A stretch of DNA of 64,000 bases from Ancylobacter oerskovii (GTDB taxonomy: Bacteria > Pseudomonadota > Alphaproteobacteria > Rhizobiales > Xanthobacteraceae), in contig NZ_JAHBGB010000015.1 of assembly GCF_018390555.1 (NCBI RefSeq), positions 1 to 64,000 of the forward strand, written 5' to 3'. Under the pieces are notes generated by a model. The model ran no database searches. It was not told the origin of the DNA and saw only the letters and a program-made list of their open reading frames with translations. Below, piece after piece: positions 8,653 to 16,890 of the stretch. How positions within the stretch are numbered: the first letter of the stretch is position 1; each line of letters opens with the position of its first letter. Both the position numbers and the translations under genes were made by a program.

Positions 8653-9696
8653 TCAGCTCTGGTCCTCCGGGATCACCCGGCCGTCGATGGTCATCGGCTC
8701 GCCGTCCAGTGACAGCGAATGGCCGCGCAGCGGGATGTCCATGTGGCAGGGCGTGTCGCGGGTGCCGCCGGCCTCGGTGTTGGGGCCGCTCGACCACAGG
8801 AAGTTGCCGTAGAAGGAGCGCGCATCCATGGAGAGCCCCGCCTCGCGGTCATAGAGGCCGAGCGTGGTCCAGTGGGCCTTCTTGTGAAGGCCCCAGCCGA
8901 CATGCGCCATGGCATAGGCGTCCGGGTCGTTGAAGCTGTCCATGTAGCTGCGCATGTATTCCGCCTCGAAGCCGCCCTCGATGGCGCGGATCCAGCCGCC
9001 CTCGATGACGACGCGGATCGGCTCGCGGGCATAGCGCTTGAACGGCAGCAATATGTCGCCGGTGTCGATGACGATGACGCCCTCGCAGCTCCCCTCGTCC
9101 GGCCAGGTGGCGACGAAGCAGCTCGGCCAGTGGTCCCAGCCGCCCTTCTTGTCGACGAAGCCCTGCTGCTTCAGCACCGGATATTGCCCGATCGCGCAGC
9201 GGAAATCGGTGCCGGCCTTCGAGGTGACGGTCAGCGTCTTCGCCTTGGCGAGGCGGGCGGCGGCATTGGTGGCGCGGCGCGCATCGTCCAGCGTCGGCTT
9301 CATGCGCAGCATCACCTCCGGCGGCTCGCAGGCGAGCAGCATGCGGGCGCCGGTCTTCAGGATCTCCTCCTGCTCGGGGGAGAACAGCAGCATCATGGTG
9401 TCGATGACGAGGTCGGAATGCTTCATCGCCTCCAGCGCGGGGCGATTGCCCTTCAGCGCGGTGTGGCCGACATAGCCGGACTTGTCGCGCGACAGCGCCA
9501 CGTCGCCATTGAGCGGCGGCAGATGCAGGATCGTCAGCACCCCGCCCAGCTGGCCGACCGCCGTGCGGGCGGTGGAAACCAGCTGCGGGTTGCTGTCGTC
9601 GCTGACGAGCAGCGAGACCTGCTCGCCGGGAGTGAGCCTGGAAAGCGTCAGCACGTCCTTCCAGGCGTCGATGAGCGCGAGATCGCTGATGGCCAT
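8653..9696 (-). CDS. nicX: 2,5-dihydroxypyridine 5,6-dioxygenase-like protein (NicX family)
   Basis: Fe(II)-dependent extradiol-type ring-opening enzyme, 347 residues. NicX converts 2,5-dihydroxypyridine plus O2 to N-formylmaleamate in aerobic nicotinate breakdown. From memory the protein follows Pseudomonas NicX almost without gaps. The metal ligands fall at the same numbers, His265 (in AMAHVGWG), His318 and Asp320 (in CHMD). The segments VIDTMMLLFSPEQEEIL and GGFEAEYMRSYM are also shared. The fold is related to M29 aminopeptidases. It is the last gene of a set with two amidases, a SnoaL-like protein and an HpaB-type monooxygenase. A relaxed or altered dihydroxypyridine substrate is possible. 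Confidence 0.88.
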   Translation of the reverse strand: MAISDLALIDAWKDVLTLSRLTPGEQVSLLVSDDSNPQLVSTARTAVGQLGGVLTILHLPPLNGDVALSRDKSGYVGHTALKGNRPALEAMKHSDLVIDTMMLLFSPEQEEILKTGARMLLACEPPEVMLRMKPTLDDARRATNAAARLAKAKTLTVTSKAGTDFRCAIGQYPVLKQQGFVDKKGGWDHWPSCFVATWPDEGSCEGVIVIDTGDILLPFKRYAREPIRVVIEGGWIRAIEGGFEAEYMRSYMDSFNDPDAYAMAHVGWGLHKKAHWTTLGLYDREAGLSMDARSFYGNFLWSSGPNTEAGGTRDTPCHMDIPLRGHSLSLDGEPMTIDGRVIPEDQS

Positions 9697-9730
9697 GATC
9701 GTCTTCCCTTCGGGGAATGCTGTGGAATGT

Positions 9731-11017
9731 TCAGGCCGTCGCTTTCAGCGCGTCCTCGATGAAGGCAGCAGCGGCAAGGGTATGGGCGTCCTCGCCGATG
9801 CGCCCGACGACCTGCACCCCGACCGGCAGCCCATTGGGCCCGAAGCCCGCCGGCACCGACAGCGCCGGGGCATGCAGCAGCGTCCAGGGCTTGTTGAACA
9901 CCGGGTCGCCGGTGGCCCCCAGCCCGGCCGGCGCCTCGCCCGGCGCCGCCGGGGTGAGCAGCACGTCGCAGCCGCCGAGCAGTTCCTCGACGAGCACGTC
10001 CCGGTGCTTCAGTGCCGCGAGCGCGGCGTCATATTGCTCGCGCGTGGCCTTCGCCAGCGTCTCGATGAAGCCGAGGGTGATCGGCGAGATGCGCGCGCCC
10101 AGCACCCGGCGCTCATAGGCGAGCATGTGCGGCGTCTCCCAGCCCATCACCGCGTCGAACCACGCATAGAGCCGCTCGAAGCTGTCCGGCACCGGCAGCT
10201 CGCGCACCGTGCCGCCGGCCGCCTCGATGGCGGCGGCGGTGCGTTCCAGCGCCGCGCGGGTGGCCGGCTCGGCGCTGTCCCAGCGCGAGGTGCGGAACAG
10301 GCCGACCCGGAGCGGCCCGGCGATCGCCCCTTCCGCCAGCGCCGGCCGCTCGGCCAGCGCCGCGGTGACGAAGGCGGCGTCGCGCACGTCGCGGGTGATG
10401 ACGCCGACATGGTCGAGGCTTTCCGAGAGCGGCTTCACCCCGGCGCGGTTGAGCGTGCCGAAGCTCGGCTTGTAGCCGACCACCCCGCAAAAGCTCGCCG
10501 GGCGCACCACCGAGCCCGCCGTCTGGGTGCCGAAGGCGACCTGCGCCATGCCGGCGGCCACCGCGGCGCAGGAGCCGCTCGACGAGCCGCCCGGCGTGTG
10601 CGCGGGGTTGTGCGGGTTGCGGGTCTTGCCGGGGCTCGACATGGCGAATTCGGTCGAGACGGTCTTGCCGAGCACCACCCCGCCCAGCTGGCGGGTCAGC
10701 GCCACGATCGGCGCGTCCCAGGCCGGGCGATAGCCGTCATAGACTGGCGAGCCGTAGCCGGTCGGCATGTCCACCGTGTCGATCACGTCCTTGACGCCGA
10801 AGGTGACGCCGGCCAGCGGCCCGCCCGCATTCGCCAGCGCCTCGGCCAAGGCGCGGTCGCGGTCGAAATGGGCGAAGGCCTGCACCTGCGGCTCCCTGGC
10901 GGCGATCCGCTCGGCAAAGGCGGCCACCACCGCCTCGGCGGTCAGCGTGTTGCCGGCGACCCGCGCGGCGGTCTCGCGTGCCGACAGGTCGGCCAGGGAA
11001 GAGGGTGTCGCGTCCAT
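9731..11017 (-). CDS. Amidase signature family hydrolase A
   Basis: Amidase of 428 residues. The Ser-cisSer-Lys triad is visible: Lys76 (VTFGVKD), the GGSSSGS loop at 143-149, and the nucleophile Ser169 (TAGSVVRP). Such enzymes hydrolyse C-N bonds of amides; maleamate or N-formylmaleamate from the NicX reaction is a sensible substrate because no isochorismatase-type NicF gene is visible. Its ATG overlaps the TGA of the upstream amidase by 1 nt, so it is translationally coupled. It is 34 nt upstream of the NicX-like gene. Confidence 0.85.
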   Translation of the reverse strand: MDATPSSLADLSARETAARVAGNTLTAEAVVAAFAERIAAREPQVQAFAHFDRDRALAEALANAGGPLAGVTFGVKDVIDTVDMPTGYGSPVYDGYRPAWDAPIVALTRQLGGVVLGKTVSTEFAMSSPGKTRNPHNPAHTPGGSSSGSCAAVAAGMAQVAFGTQTAGSVVRPASFCGVVGYKPSFGTLNRAGVKPLSESLDHVGVITRDVRDAAFVTAALAERPALAEGAIAGPLRVGLFRTSRWDSAEPATRAALERTAAAIEAAGGTVRELPVPDSFERLYAWFDAVMGWETPHMLAYERRVLGARISPITLGFIETLAKATREQYDAALAALKHRDVLVEELLGGCDVLLTPAAPGEAPAGLGATGDPVFNKPWTLLHAPALSVPAGFGPNGLPVGVQVVGRIGEDAHTLAAAAFIEDALKATA

Positions 11018-12486
11018 CAGTGACCTCGGCTGAGCAAAGGTGGGCGCCGGCCGAACCAGGGACGGGCGCGTTCGAGCTGTCCGGCCAGCTGGAACAGCAT
11101 CCCGTCCCGGCCGAACCCCGCCCCGAAATGGGCGCCGACCGGCAGCCCTCCCGCCGACATGCCGAGCGGCACGCTCATGGCCGGGCAGCCCGAGGCGTTG
11201 AAGGCGCAGGTGAACGGCGCATGCGTCCAGAAGGCGTCGTAGAAGGCGTCGAGGCTCTTGCCCGCCCCGGCCAGCGCGCCCAGCGGCGGCGGCAGCTCGG
11301 CGGCGGTGGGCGAGAGCAGCACGTCGTAGCGCTGGAAGAAGCGCCCGAGCGCGCGGGCGGTCTGGTGCAGCTGGTTCACCGCGCCGAGATAGGCGGTGGC
11401 GGGCAGCGCCCGCGCCTCGCGCACCCATTCGGCGTTGACCGGCTCGATGGCGGAGAGCGGGTCGGCGAGCCCGAGCGCCCGCCCGCGCATCTCCACCGCC
11501 GGCGTGATGTTGACGCCGACGATGATGCGCCAGGCCGCCTTCAGCGCCTCAGCGTCGTAGCCGGCCTCGCAGATCTCCACCGTGTGGCCGAGTTCCTCGC
11601 AGAGCCGCGCCGTCTCCTCCGCCACCCTCCGGCATTCGGGATCGACCGGCGTGCCCAGCGGCGAATCCGGGGTGAAGCCGATGCGCAGCGGCGGCGGGTC
11701 GCGCTCCAGCTGCGAGAGGTAGCTCTGCGCGCCGACCGGCGAGAGATAGGGGTCGCCGACATCCGGCCCGCCGCTGGCGTCGAGCAGGGCGGCATTGTCG
11801 CGCACGCTGCGGCTGGCGGCGTGCGGGGTCGACATGCCGGCGATGGCTTCCACCACAACCGGTCCGAGCGGATTGACCATGCGGCTCGGCTTGAAGCCGA
11901 ACAGGCCGCAATGCGAGGCCGGCAGGCGGGTGGAGCCGGCGCCGTCGGAGGTGTTGGCCAGCGGCACGTAGCCGGCGGCGATGGCGGCGGTGGAGCCGCC
12001 CGAGGAGCCGCCGGGGCTGCGCGCCTCGTCCCACGGGTTGCGCGTCGGGCCGAAGGCGTCCGGCTCGGTGGTGAAGCTCAGCGCGAATTCCGGGGTGTTG
12101 GTCTTGGCGATGATGACCAGCCCGGCCGCCTTGTAGCGCGCCACCAGTGTGGAATCGCGCGGCGAGACCACGTCGCGGAACAGGTTCGAGCCGGTGGAGA
12201 GGATGGTGCCCTCCATCTCGAAGCCGGTGTTCTTGAGCAGGAAGGGCACGCCGGTGAACGGCCCGTCCGGCAGGCCGGCGGCGATCGCCTGCCGTCCCTT
12301 CTCCTCGAAGCGGTGCACCAGTGCGTGCAGGCGCGGTTCATGCGCCTCGATGCGCGAGATCGCCGCGTCGAGCAGTTCATCCGGCGTCACCTCGCCGGCG
12401 CGTACCAGCGCCGCGAGGCCGGTGGCGTCATGCGCCTCGTAATCGGCGAAGCCGGCATGGCAGGGCGTGTCGGCGTCGGCGCTCAT
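11017..12486 (-). CDS. Amidase signature family hydrolase B
   Basis: Second amidase, 489 residues, only distantly similar to its neighbour. Triad: Lys85 (PFLLKN), the SPGGSSGGS loop around 158-165, and nucleophile Ser185 (DGAGSTRLPA). It is the longer 6-aminohexanoate-cyclic-dimer hydrolase/AtzF-like layout with a helical C-terminal part. Two coupled amidases could act on successive amide products, for example a formamide and then a maleamate, or have different substrates. It overlaps the SnoaL-like gene by 4 nt (ATGA) and amidase A by 1 nt. Confidence 0.85.
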   Translation of the reverse strand: MSADADTPCHAGFADYEAHDATGLAALVRAGEVTPDELLDAAISRIEAHEPRLHALVHRFEEKGRQAIAAGLPDGPFTGVPFLLKNTGFEMEGTILSTGSNLFRDVVSPRDSTLVARYKAAGLVIIAKTNTPEFALSFTTEPDAFGPTRNPWDEARSPGGSSGGSTAAIAAGYVPLANTSDGAGSTRLPASHCGLFGFKPSRMVNPLGPVVVEAIAGMSTPHAASRSVRDNAALLDASGGPDVGDPYLSPVGAQSYLSQLERDPPPLRIGFTPDSPLGTPVDPECRRVAEETARLCEELGHTVEICEAGYDAEALKAAWRIIVGVNITPAVEMRGRALGLADPLSAIEPVNAEWVREARALPATAYLGAVNQLHQTARALGRFFQRYDVLLSPTAAELPPPLGALAGAGKSLDAFYDAFWTHAPFTCAFNASGCPAMSVPLGMSAGGLPVGAHFGAGFGRDGMLFQLAGQLERARPWFGRRPPLLSRGH

Positions 12487-12884
12487 GCCACGGCCTCGAT
12501 CTGGCGCTGGAAGGCGGCGGGATCCCAATAGTCGCGGGTGCCGGCGACGGCACCGTCGGCCAGCTCGAACACATGCACGCCGCCGAGCGTGATCGGCAGG
12601 CCGCGGGTCGGCTTGCCCTTCAGGTCGACGGCGAGCGTGCCGGTCAGCGTATAGACCACGGCGACGTTGGGGCCGGCGTCGATCCGCTCGCGCGGCTGCC
12701 AATGCGCCTCGGCCAGAAAGCCGAAGAAGCGGTCGAGCCCGGCGGCCAGCGCCTCGCGCCCCTGCCGGCGGGCGCCGTTGTGCGCCTCCTCGTGCCAGCC
12801 ATCCTCCCGATAGAGAGCGGCCGCCGCGGCGGCGTCATGGAGGTTATAGGCGGCGTAGAAGGCGTCGACGGGATCGGATGACAT
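12483..12884 (-). CDS. SnoaL-like/NTF2-fold protein
   Basis: A 133-residue protein of the NTF2-like superfamily (SnoaL/DUF4440-like cone fold): an N-terminal helix (DPVDAFYAAYNLHD), then the strand pattern typical of polyketide cyclases and ketosteroid isomerase-like proteins. Members isomerise, cyclise or hydrate small molecules or have no catalysis. GGAGG stands 6 nt before the ATG. It is coupled to amidase B by a 4-nt overlap and lies 128 nt downstream of the HpaB-type gene. It may process an unstable ring-cleavage product; this is inference. Confidence 0.75.
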   Translation of the reverse strand: MSSDPVDAFYAAYNLHDAAAAAALYREDGWHEEAHNGARRQGREALAAGLDRFFGFLAEAHWQPRERIDAGPNVAVVYTLTGTLAVDLKGKPTRGLPITLGGVHVFELADGAVAGTRDYWDPAAFQRQIEAVA

Positions 12885-13012
12885 GAGCGCGCCTCCGAGG
12901 GAGCCGCCGGATGGCGGCGCGGAACGGGCGGGAACGGAACCGGCCGCGAGCGGCGGCCGGCCGGGAAAGAAAGCCGGGCCACCACCGGCGGCCCGACGCG
13001 AAGGCCGGGCGC

Positions 13013-14509
13013 TCAGGGCATGCCGGCGAGGGTCTTCACCTGCGCGATGAAGGCGTCGCGCTTCACCTCGTTGTAGAGACGCTCGCGCAGGCGCGGCGCC
13101 GGCGAGGCGTTGACGTTCTCGAACAGGGCGACACGACCCGCCAGCGACGAGGACGTCATGTCCCAGATGAAGTTCATCAGCAGTTCCTTCACCTCGGCGC
13201 TGACGCCCTTGCCGGGCAGCAGGTCCTGCAGGTGGTGGCCGATCTCCGGGTTGTCGAAGGCCGCCTTGCCGAAGCGCATGACGAGGCCCTGGCCGCACAG
13301 TTCCTGCAGGATGTGGATGATGCGCGGATATTCCTCGATGGAGTAGAGCCGGCCGGCGGTGAGCATGCCGACATCGGGGGCCATCACCTCGCCCTCGGTG
13401 GGCTTGGCCAGCGCCTCGGCGGCGGTAACGAAGGCGCGCAGCGTCTGGGCGTACTGGATGATCTCGCCCAGCATGCCCTGCACCGCCGGGATGTTCGAGG
13501 TGCCGAGCACGTCCAGCACCAGCTGGCCGGCGCCCACGAACAGCTCCGCCTTCACGGTGAGGCGGGTGAGCACGTGCCAGTGGGCGAACACGCAGACCGG
13601 CCCGTAATAGGACATGGCCGTGGGGTCGCCGAGGTTGAAGATGCGGTCGGTCGGCACGAACACGTTGTCGAAGATGATCAGCTGGTCGGCTTCCTCGCCG
13701 AGCCGAGCCACCGGATGGTCGAACGGGTCGGCGCCGGGATGCGAGACCATCTCGCGGGAGATCAGCTTGATGCCGTCGGCGTTGATCGGCACCGACGCCC
13801 AGATGCAGGCCTCGGCCGGGGTCTCGCGGATGCCGCCGAGATTGGTGAAGAAGATCTCGTTGGCCTGCGCGGAGATCGAGCCCACCGTCTTGGCGCCGGA
13901 GACGCGGATGCCGCCCTTCTCGACGCTCTTCACCTTGAGCAGCGAGGCCTCGGCGCCCTTGGGCGAGGAGCGGTCGTTCTGCGGGCCGGTCAGGCTTTCG
14001 GAGGCGGTGAGGTTGTTGTCGCGGCCATAGGCGACGTACGCCTCGATATTCTCCGCGAAATCGGGCGAACAGCCCTCGATCAGCGACTTCTTGGCCTTGA
14101 AGGTCGGCAGATAGGCGAGCAGGCCCACCGCGATGGCGGGGGCGAGGTCCGGCGGACGGCCGAAGGTGCCGGCGGTCTTGAGGCTGGTGTACTCGATCAT
14201 CTTGCGACGATCGGCGAGGTCTTCCTTGGTGCGCGGCACCTGCCAGGAACGGCTCGCCACCGCGCCGCTCTCGTCGACATAGGTGGTGGCTTCAGCGAAT
14301 TCCGGCTTGAACTGGTCGTCGAACATCGAGGCGATGAGGTCGACGCCGGCCGACAGCGCCGGATCGTCGAACACCTTGGCGATGCGCTTGCCGCCGACCC
14401 ACAGGGCGCGGCCGTCGTCCAGCGACGCCTTGAACTCCTCACCGGTCTTGAGCTTGTGGCCGGCCGGAAGCTCGTCCTGGAGTCCCCGCTTCGCCGTCTG
14501 CGCGTTCAT
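13013..14509 (-). CDS. HpaB-family flavin-dependent monooxygenase, oxygenase component
   Basis: Acyl-CoA-dehydrogenase-like protein of 498 residues matching the 4-hydroxyphenylacetate 3-hydroxylase (HpaB) group, which uses reduced FADH2 and O2 to hydroxylate phenols or related rings. Recognisable parts include the N-terminal helical segment, LTGPQNDRSSPKG, a middle beta-domain (SVEKGGIRVSGAKTVGS), and the C-terminal four-helix part. The ATG at 14509 has an AGGAGA site about 8 nt upstream. No HpaC-like flavin reductase is visible in the window. It is first in the set leading to NicX, so it probably makes or primes the dihydroxypyridine. The related 4-hydroxybutyryl-CoA dehydratase is unlikely because I see no clustered Cys ligands. 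Confidence 0.8.
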   Translation of the reverse strand: MNAQTAKRGLQDELPAGHKLKTGEEFKASLDDGRALWVGGKRIAKVFDDPALSAGVDLIASMFDDQFKPEFAEATTYVDESGAVASRSWQVPRTKEDLADRRKMIEYTSLKTAGTFGRPPDLAPAIAVGLLAYLPTFKAKKSLIEGCSPDFAENIEAYVAYGRDNNLTASESLTGPQNDRSSPKGAEASLLKVKSVEKGGIRVSGAKTVGSISAQANEIFFTNLGGIRETPAEACIWASVPINADGIKLISREMVSHPGADPFDHPVARLGEEADQLIIFDNVFVPTDRIFNLGDPTAMSYYGPVCVFAHWHVLTRLTVKAELFVGAGQLVLDVLGTSNIPAVQGMLGEIIQYAQTLRAFVTAAEALAKPTEGEVMAPDVGMLTAGRLYSIEEYPRIIHILQELCGQGLVMRFGKAAFDNPEIGHHLQDLLPGKGVSAEVKELLMNFIWDMTSSSLAGRVALFENVNASPAPRLRERLYNEVKRDAFIAQVKTLAGMP

Positions 14510-15001
14510 CGTCCGCTCTCCTCTGAAGGACCCGCTTCCCGGACGCATTTCTTGGTCGATCTCGTCGCACTCTTGGCGAGGCGGCATGCCGCGGGCGAAC
14601 CGCTGCATGGCCCCGTACCGGGCTCGGGCGAGAGCAATCCAACCATTGAACCGCAGAAATGGTCAAGCCCCTTCCGGGCATCATTTATCTGCACAAAATT
14701 AGATCAAATGCTCGTATTTTGAAATATTATTACGCATATTGCGCTGCAATATGGCGAATATTCTCGTTTCTGCTCATGAAACAGGAGTATGAGGCGGATT
14801 AAAAATTGAGCAAATTTTACTGACAGCCAGAAAACGTCCCTTGCCTCCCGACCATAACCGGCACCGATTCGCTTGACCAAAAGTTACGGTTCTGGCTTTT
14901 TGGTTGAGAACGACGGACACCCCAGCGCGGCGAGCTTCATCGCGGGAGAAGTCGGCATGCCCTGCCCCGAAATGCCCTGCCCCGGACCAGGACCCGACCG
15001 A
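14510..15001. promoter_or_regulatory. A/T-rich regulatory region upstream of the HpaB-type gene
   Basis: A 490-nt gap with no gene. Positions 14690-14830 are strikingly A/T-rich for this window. They include CATATTG-CGCTG-CAATATG (14735-14753), a perfect 7-bp dyad, and a nearby GAATATTC palindrome. This is the natural place for the promoter and operator of the leftward monooxygenase-to-nicX operon. The rest (14850-15001) shows nothing recognisable. Confidence 0.5.
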
Positions 15002-15451
15002 TCATTCGCCCTGGCGCCGGCGACAGTCCAGCGCCTGGCTCTCGCCGCCCGACGAACAGACGAGCTCGATGGGCGGCTCGGCCGTCTCGGCGCGACGGAG
15101 GAGGCCGATCTCGCTGCGGGTCGAGACGTCGGCGCCGGCATAGCCGCACCACAGGCGCTGGACCGGCATGCGATCCTGTGTCTCGTTGAGCAGGAAGACC
15201 TCGCCGGTGGCGGGCTTCGACCAGAGCTTCGCCTCCAGGCGCCGCCACGGCGCGACGGAGCCGATGCGGGCGGAATACCAATGCGCGATGGCCGCCGAGC
15301 AGGCGATCGGACGGCGGCTCTCGTTCACCACCCGAAAGGGAACGCCGACCAGCCCCTCCGTGCCGCGCTCGACCACCATCGCCTCTTCCGCCTTGGCGGG
15401 GCCGGCGCAGACAGACAAGACAAAACAAAAGACGACAAAAACCTTCGCCAT
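15002..15451 (-). CDS. Small secreted protein of unknown function
   Basis: A 149-residue protein with a clear signal peptide: MAKV start, hydrophobic core and a likely cleavage after AKA near residue 22. The mature part holds several Cys residues (ACSAAIAHW, RLWCGYAG, ELVCSSG, ALDCRR) that could form two disulfides in the periplasm. I recognise no family. It is divergent from the BMP-type transporter operon and shares its 94-nt intergenic region, suggesting linked regulation or function, but no activity can be assigned. Confidence 0.6.
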   Translation of the reverse strand: MAKVFVVFCFVLSVCAGPAKAEEAMVVERGTEGLVGVPFRVVNESRRPIACSAAIAHWYSARIGSVAPWRRLEAKLWSKPATGEVFLLNETQDRMPVQRLWCGYAGADVSTRSEIGLLRRAETAEPPIELVCSSGGESQALDCRRRQGE

Positions 15452-15467
15452 CTACAATAAGCCTCCA

Positions 15468-15488
15468 ACTATCTAGCGTTTTGATAGT
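15468..15488. promoter_or_regulatory. ACTATC dyad and TATAAAT box before the importer operon
   Basis: ACTATC-N9-GATAGT is a perfect 6-bp dyad. It overlaps an A/T-rich GTATAAATAAT stretch (15487-15497) that can serve as the -10 of a promoter for the rightward operon. Both the secreted protein and the importer read away from here. Confidence 0.4.
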
Positions 15489-15503
15489 ATAAATAATCCG
15501 ATC

Positions 15504-15522
15504 ATGGAATATAAATTTCCAT
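15504..15522. promoter_or_regulatory. ATGGAA-N7-TTCCAT dyad
   Basis: A second dyad lies between the presumed -10 and the start of the substrate-binding protein gene (15546), a position suited to a repressor site. It shares no sequence with the ATTGT dyads. Confidence 0.35.
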
Positions 15523-15545
15523 ATGGGTGACAAAGAGGGCCTTCC

Positions 15546-16565
15546 ATGAGAAAAATCATCCTGCACAGCATGGCACTGGCACTGCTGGGCGCGGCGTCGT
15601 TCGCGCAGGCGGCCGATGTGAAGTCGATCGCGATACTGACCCCCGAGCCCGGCACCGACTATGGCTGGAACCAGCAGGGCATCGACGCCGCCAAGGCCGC
15701 CGGCAAGGCGGCGGGCGTCGAGGTGCTGGTGGCCGACAATCTTGGCTATGGCGACGTGCGCCCCACCCTGCGCGAGATGGCGCAGGACGGCGCCGGGCTG
15801 CTGATCGCCCATGCCAGCGGCTACAACACCTCCGCCCCGGAGATCGGCGAGGAGATGAAGGTGCCGGTCGCCATCGTCGACCGTCCCGACGCCAAGAAGG
15901 CCGGCGCGGTCGCCGACTACACCGCCAGCGGCCATGAAGGCGCCTATCTCGCCGGCCGCCTCGCCGCCAAGATGAGCAAGACCGGCACGGTGGGCATCGT
16001 GGTGTCCGGCGAGCCGCCGTCGTGGAACTCGCAGTCCTCCGCCTTCGCGGAAGGCGCCAAGGCCGAGAAGCCCGGCATCGCCGTGCGCTACGCGGTGATC
16101 GGCCCGGCGGCCTATTCCGACGCCGCGGGCGGCAAGCGCGTCACCGAGGCGCTGATCGCGGCGGGCGCCGACATCATCTTCGGCCAGGGCAACGGCTCGT
16201 CCTTCGGCATGCTGCAGGCGGTGGAGACCAACAAGGCCACCAATGGCGGCAAGGTCTATTTCATCGACGTGATCGGCGACAAGACCGCCATCGACAAGGG
16301 CAACCTGCTCTCCTCGGTGGTGTGGAACCTCGAGCCGGTCTATGCGGCGATGATCGCCGATCTCAAGGCCGGCACCTACGGCTCGCGCAACTACGACATC
16401 AACCTCAAGGACGGTTCGGTGAAGCTGCTCAAGAGCAAGCACATCCCCGACGACGTCTGGGCGCAGATCGAGGCGCTGAAGAAGGATATCGTCGACGGCA
16501 AGATCAAGGTGAGCGCGCATTACGACGCCGACACCGTGCACAAGCTGGTCACCCAGCTGCAGTGA
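15546..16565 (+). CDS. BMP family ABC transporter substrate-binding protein
   Basis: Periplasmic binding protein of 339 residues with a signal peptide (MRKIILHSMALALLGAAS..., cleavage near residue 22). It belongs to the basic membrane protein (BMP/PnrA) family, whose known members bind nucleosides and whose paralogues serve varied ring compounds; the DYGWNQQGIDAAKAAG opening is typical. Uptake of a vitamin B6 vitamer or other pyridine is the contextual guess, since the operon runs convergently into pyridoxamine-pyruvate aminotransferase. A perfect hairpin downstream separates it from the ATPase gene and may favour its higher expression. Confidence 0.88.
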   Translation: MRKIILHSMALALLGAASFAQAADVKSIAILTPEPGTDYGWNQQGIDAAKAAGKAAGVEVLVADNLGYGDVRPTLREMAQDGAGLLIAHASGYNTSAPEIGEEMKVPVAIVDRPDAKKAGAVADYTASGHEGAYLAGRLAAKMSKTGTVGIVVSGEPPSWNSQSSAFAEGAKAEKPGIAVRYAVIGPAAYSDAAGGKRVTEALIAAGADIIFGQGNGSSFGMLQAVETNKATNGGKVYFIDVIGDKTAIDKGNLLSSVVWNLEPVYAAMIADLKAGTYGSRNYDINLKDGSVKLLKSKHIPDDVWAQIEALKKDIVDGKIKVSAHYDADTVHKLVTQLQ

Positions 16566-16611
16566 CGAGGGAGGCGGCCGGCCCCGAAAAGCCGGCCGCG
16601 TCCACGAGCCA

Positions 16612-16718
16612 CCTCGTCCCGAGGGGCGCGCGATGGCGAGCCTCGAAGGGAGCTCGCCTCGCGCGCCCGGACGAACATCCTTCGAGGCCCGGCGGACGCC
16701 GGGCACCTCGGGACGAGG
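16612..16718. repeat. Intergenic palindromic repeat, CCTCGTCCCGAGG type
   Basis: CCTCGTCCCGAGG (16612-16624) and its exact reverse complement CCTCGGGACGAGG (16706-16718) flank inner GC-rich arms, including CTTCGAGG and GCCCGG...CCGGGC parts. It is a dispersed palindromic repeat inside the operon between the binding-protein and ATPase genes. A related element lies at 61676-61798. Confidence 0.6.
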
Positions 16719-16828
16719 GTGATCGGGAGATGCGGCCTCCGAGGTCGGGCCCGGAAGGACCCGCCATCCCCGGCGACGGCCTTTCGATCACTCCTTCGCC
16801 GGCGGCCGATGCGGCCGGCCCTTGCTCC

Positions 16829-16866
16829 GCCGCCTTGCTCCCGCTCCTCATCGGGAGCAAGGCGGC
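16829..16866 (+). other. Perfect 14-bp intra-operon hairpin
   Basis: GCCGCCTTGCTCCC (16829-16842) and GGGAGCAAGGCGGC (16853-16866) form an unbroken stem with a 10-nt loop, 24 nt before the ATPase start. There is no T-run. In importer operons such structures typically protect the upstream binding-protein transcript from 3' decay or reduce downstream expression. Confidence 0.55.
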
Positions 16867-16890
16867 AGCGAGAGGGAAACGGAACCACCG

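Noticed and set aside
13013-14509. 4-hydroxybutyryl-CoA dehydratase
   Set aside because: Shares the HpaB fold, but the Fe-S cluster Cys ligands are not evident and no CoA-related gene is adjacent apart from a modified crotonase.
14873-15460. Open frame opposite the small secreted protein
   Set aside because: The opposite strand has a signal peptide and consistent Cys pattern; this frame has none.
16612-16718. CRISPR-like repeat
   Set aside because: Only one palindromic unit with inner hairpins, no regular spacers and no cas genes.
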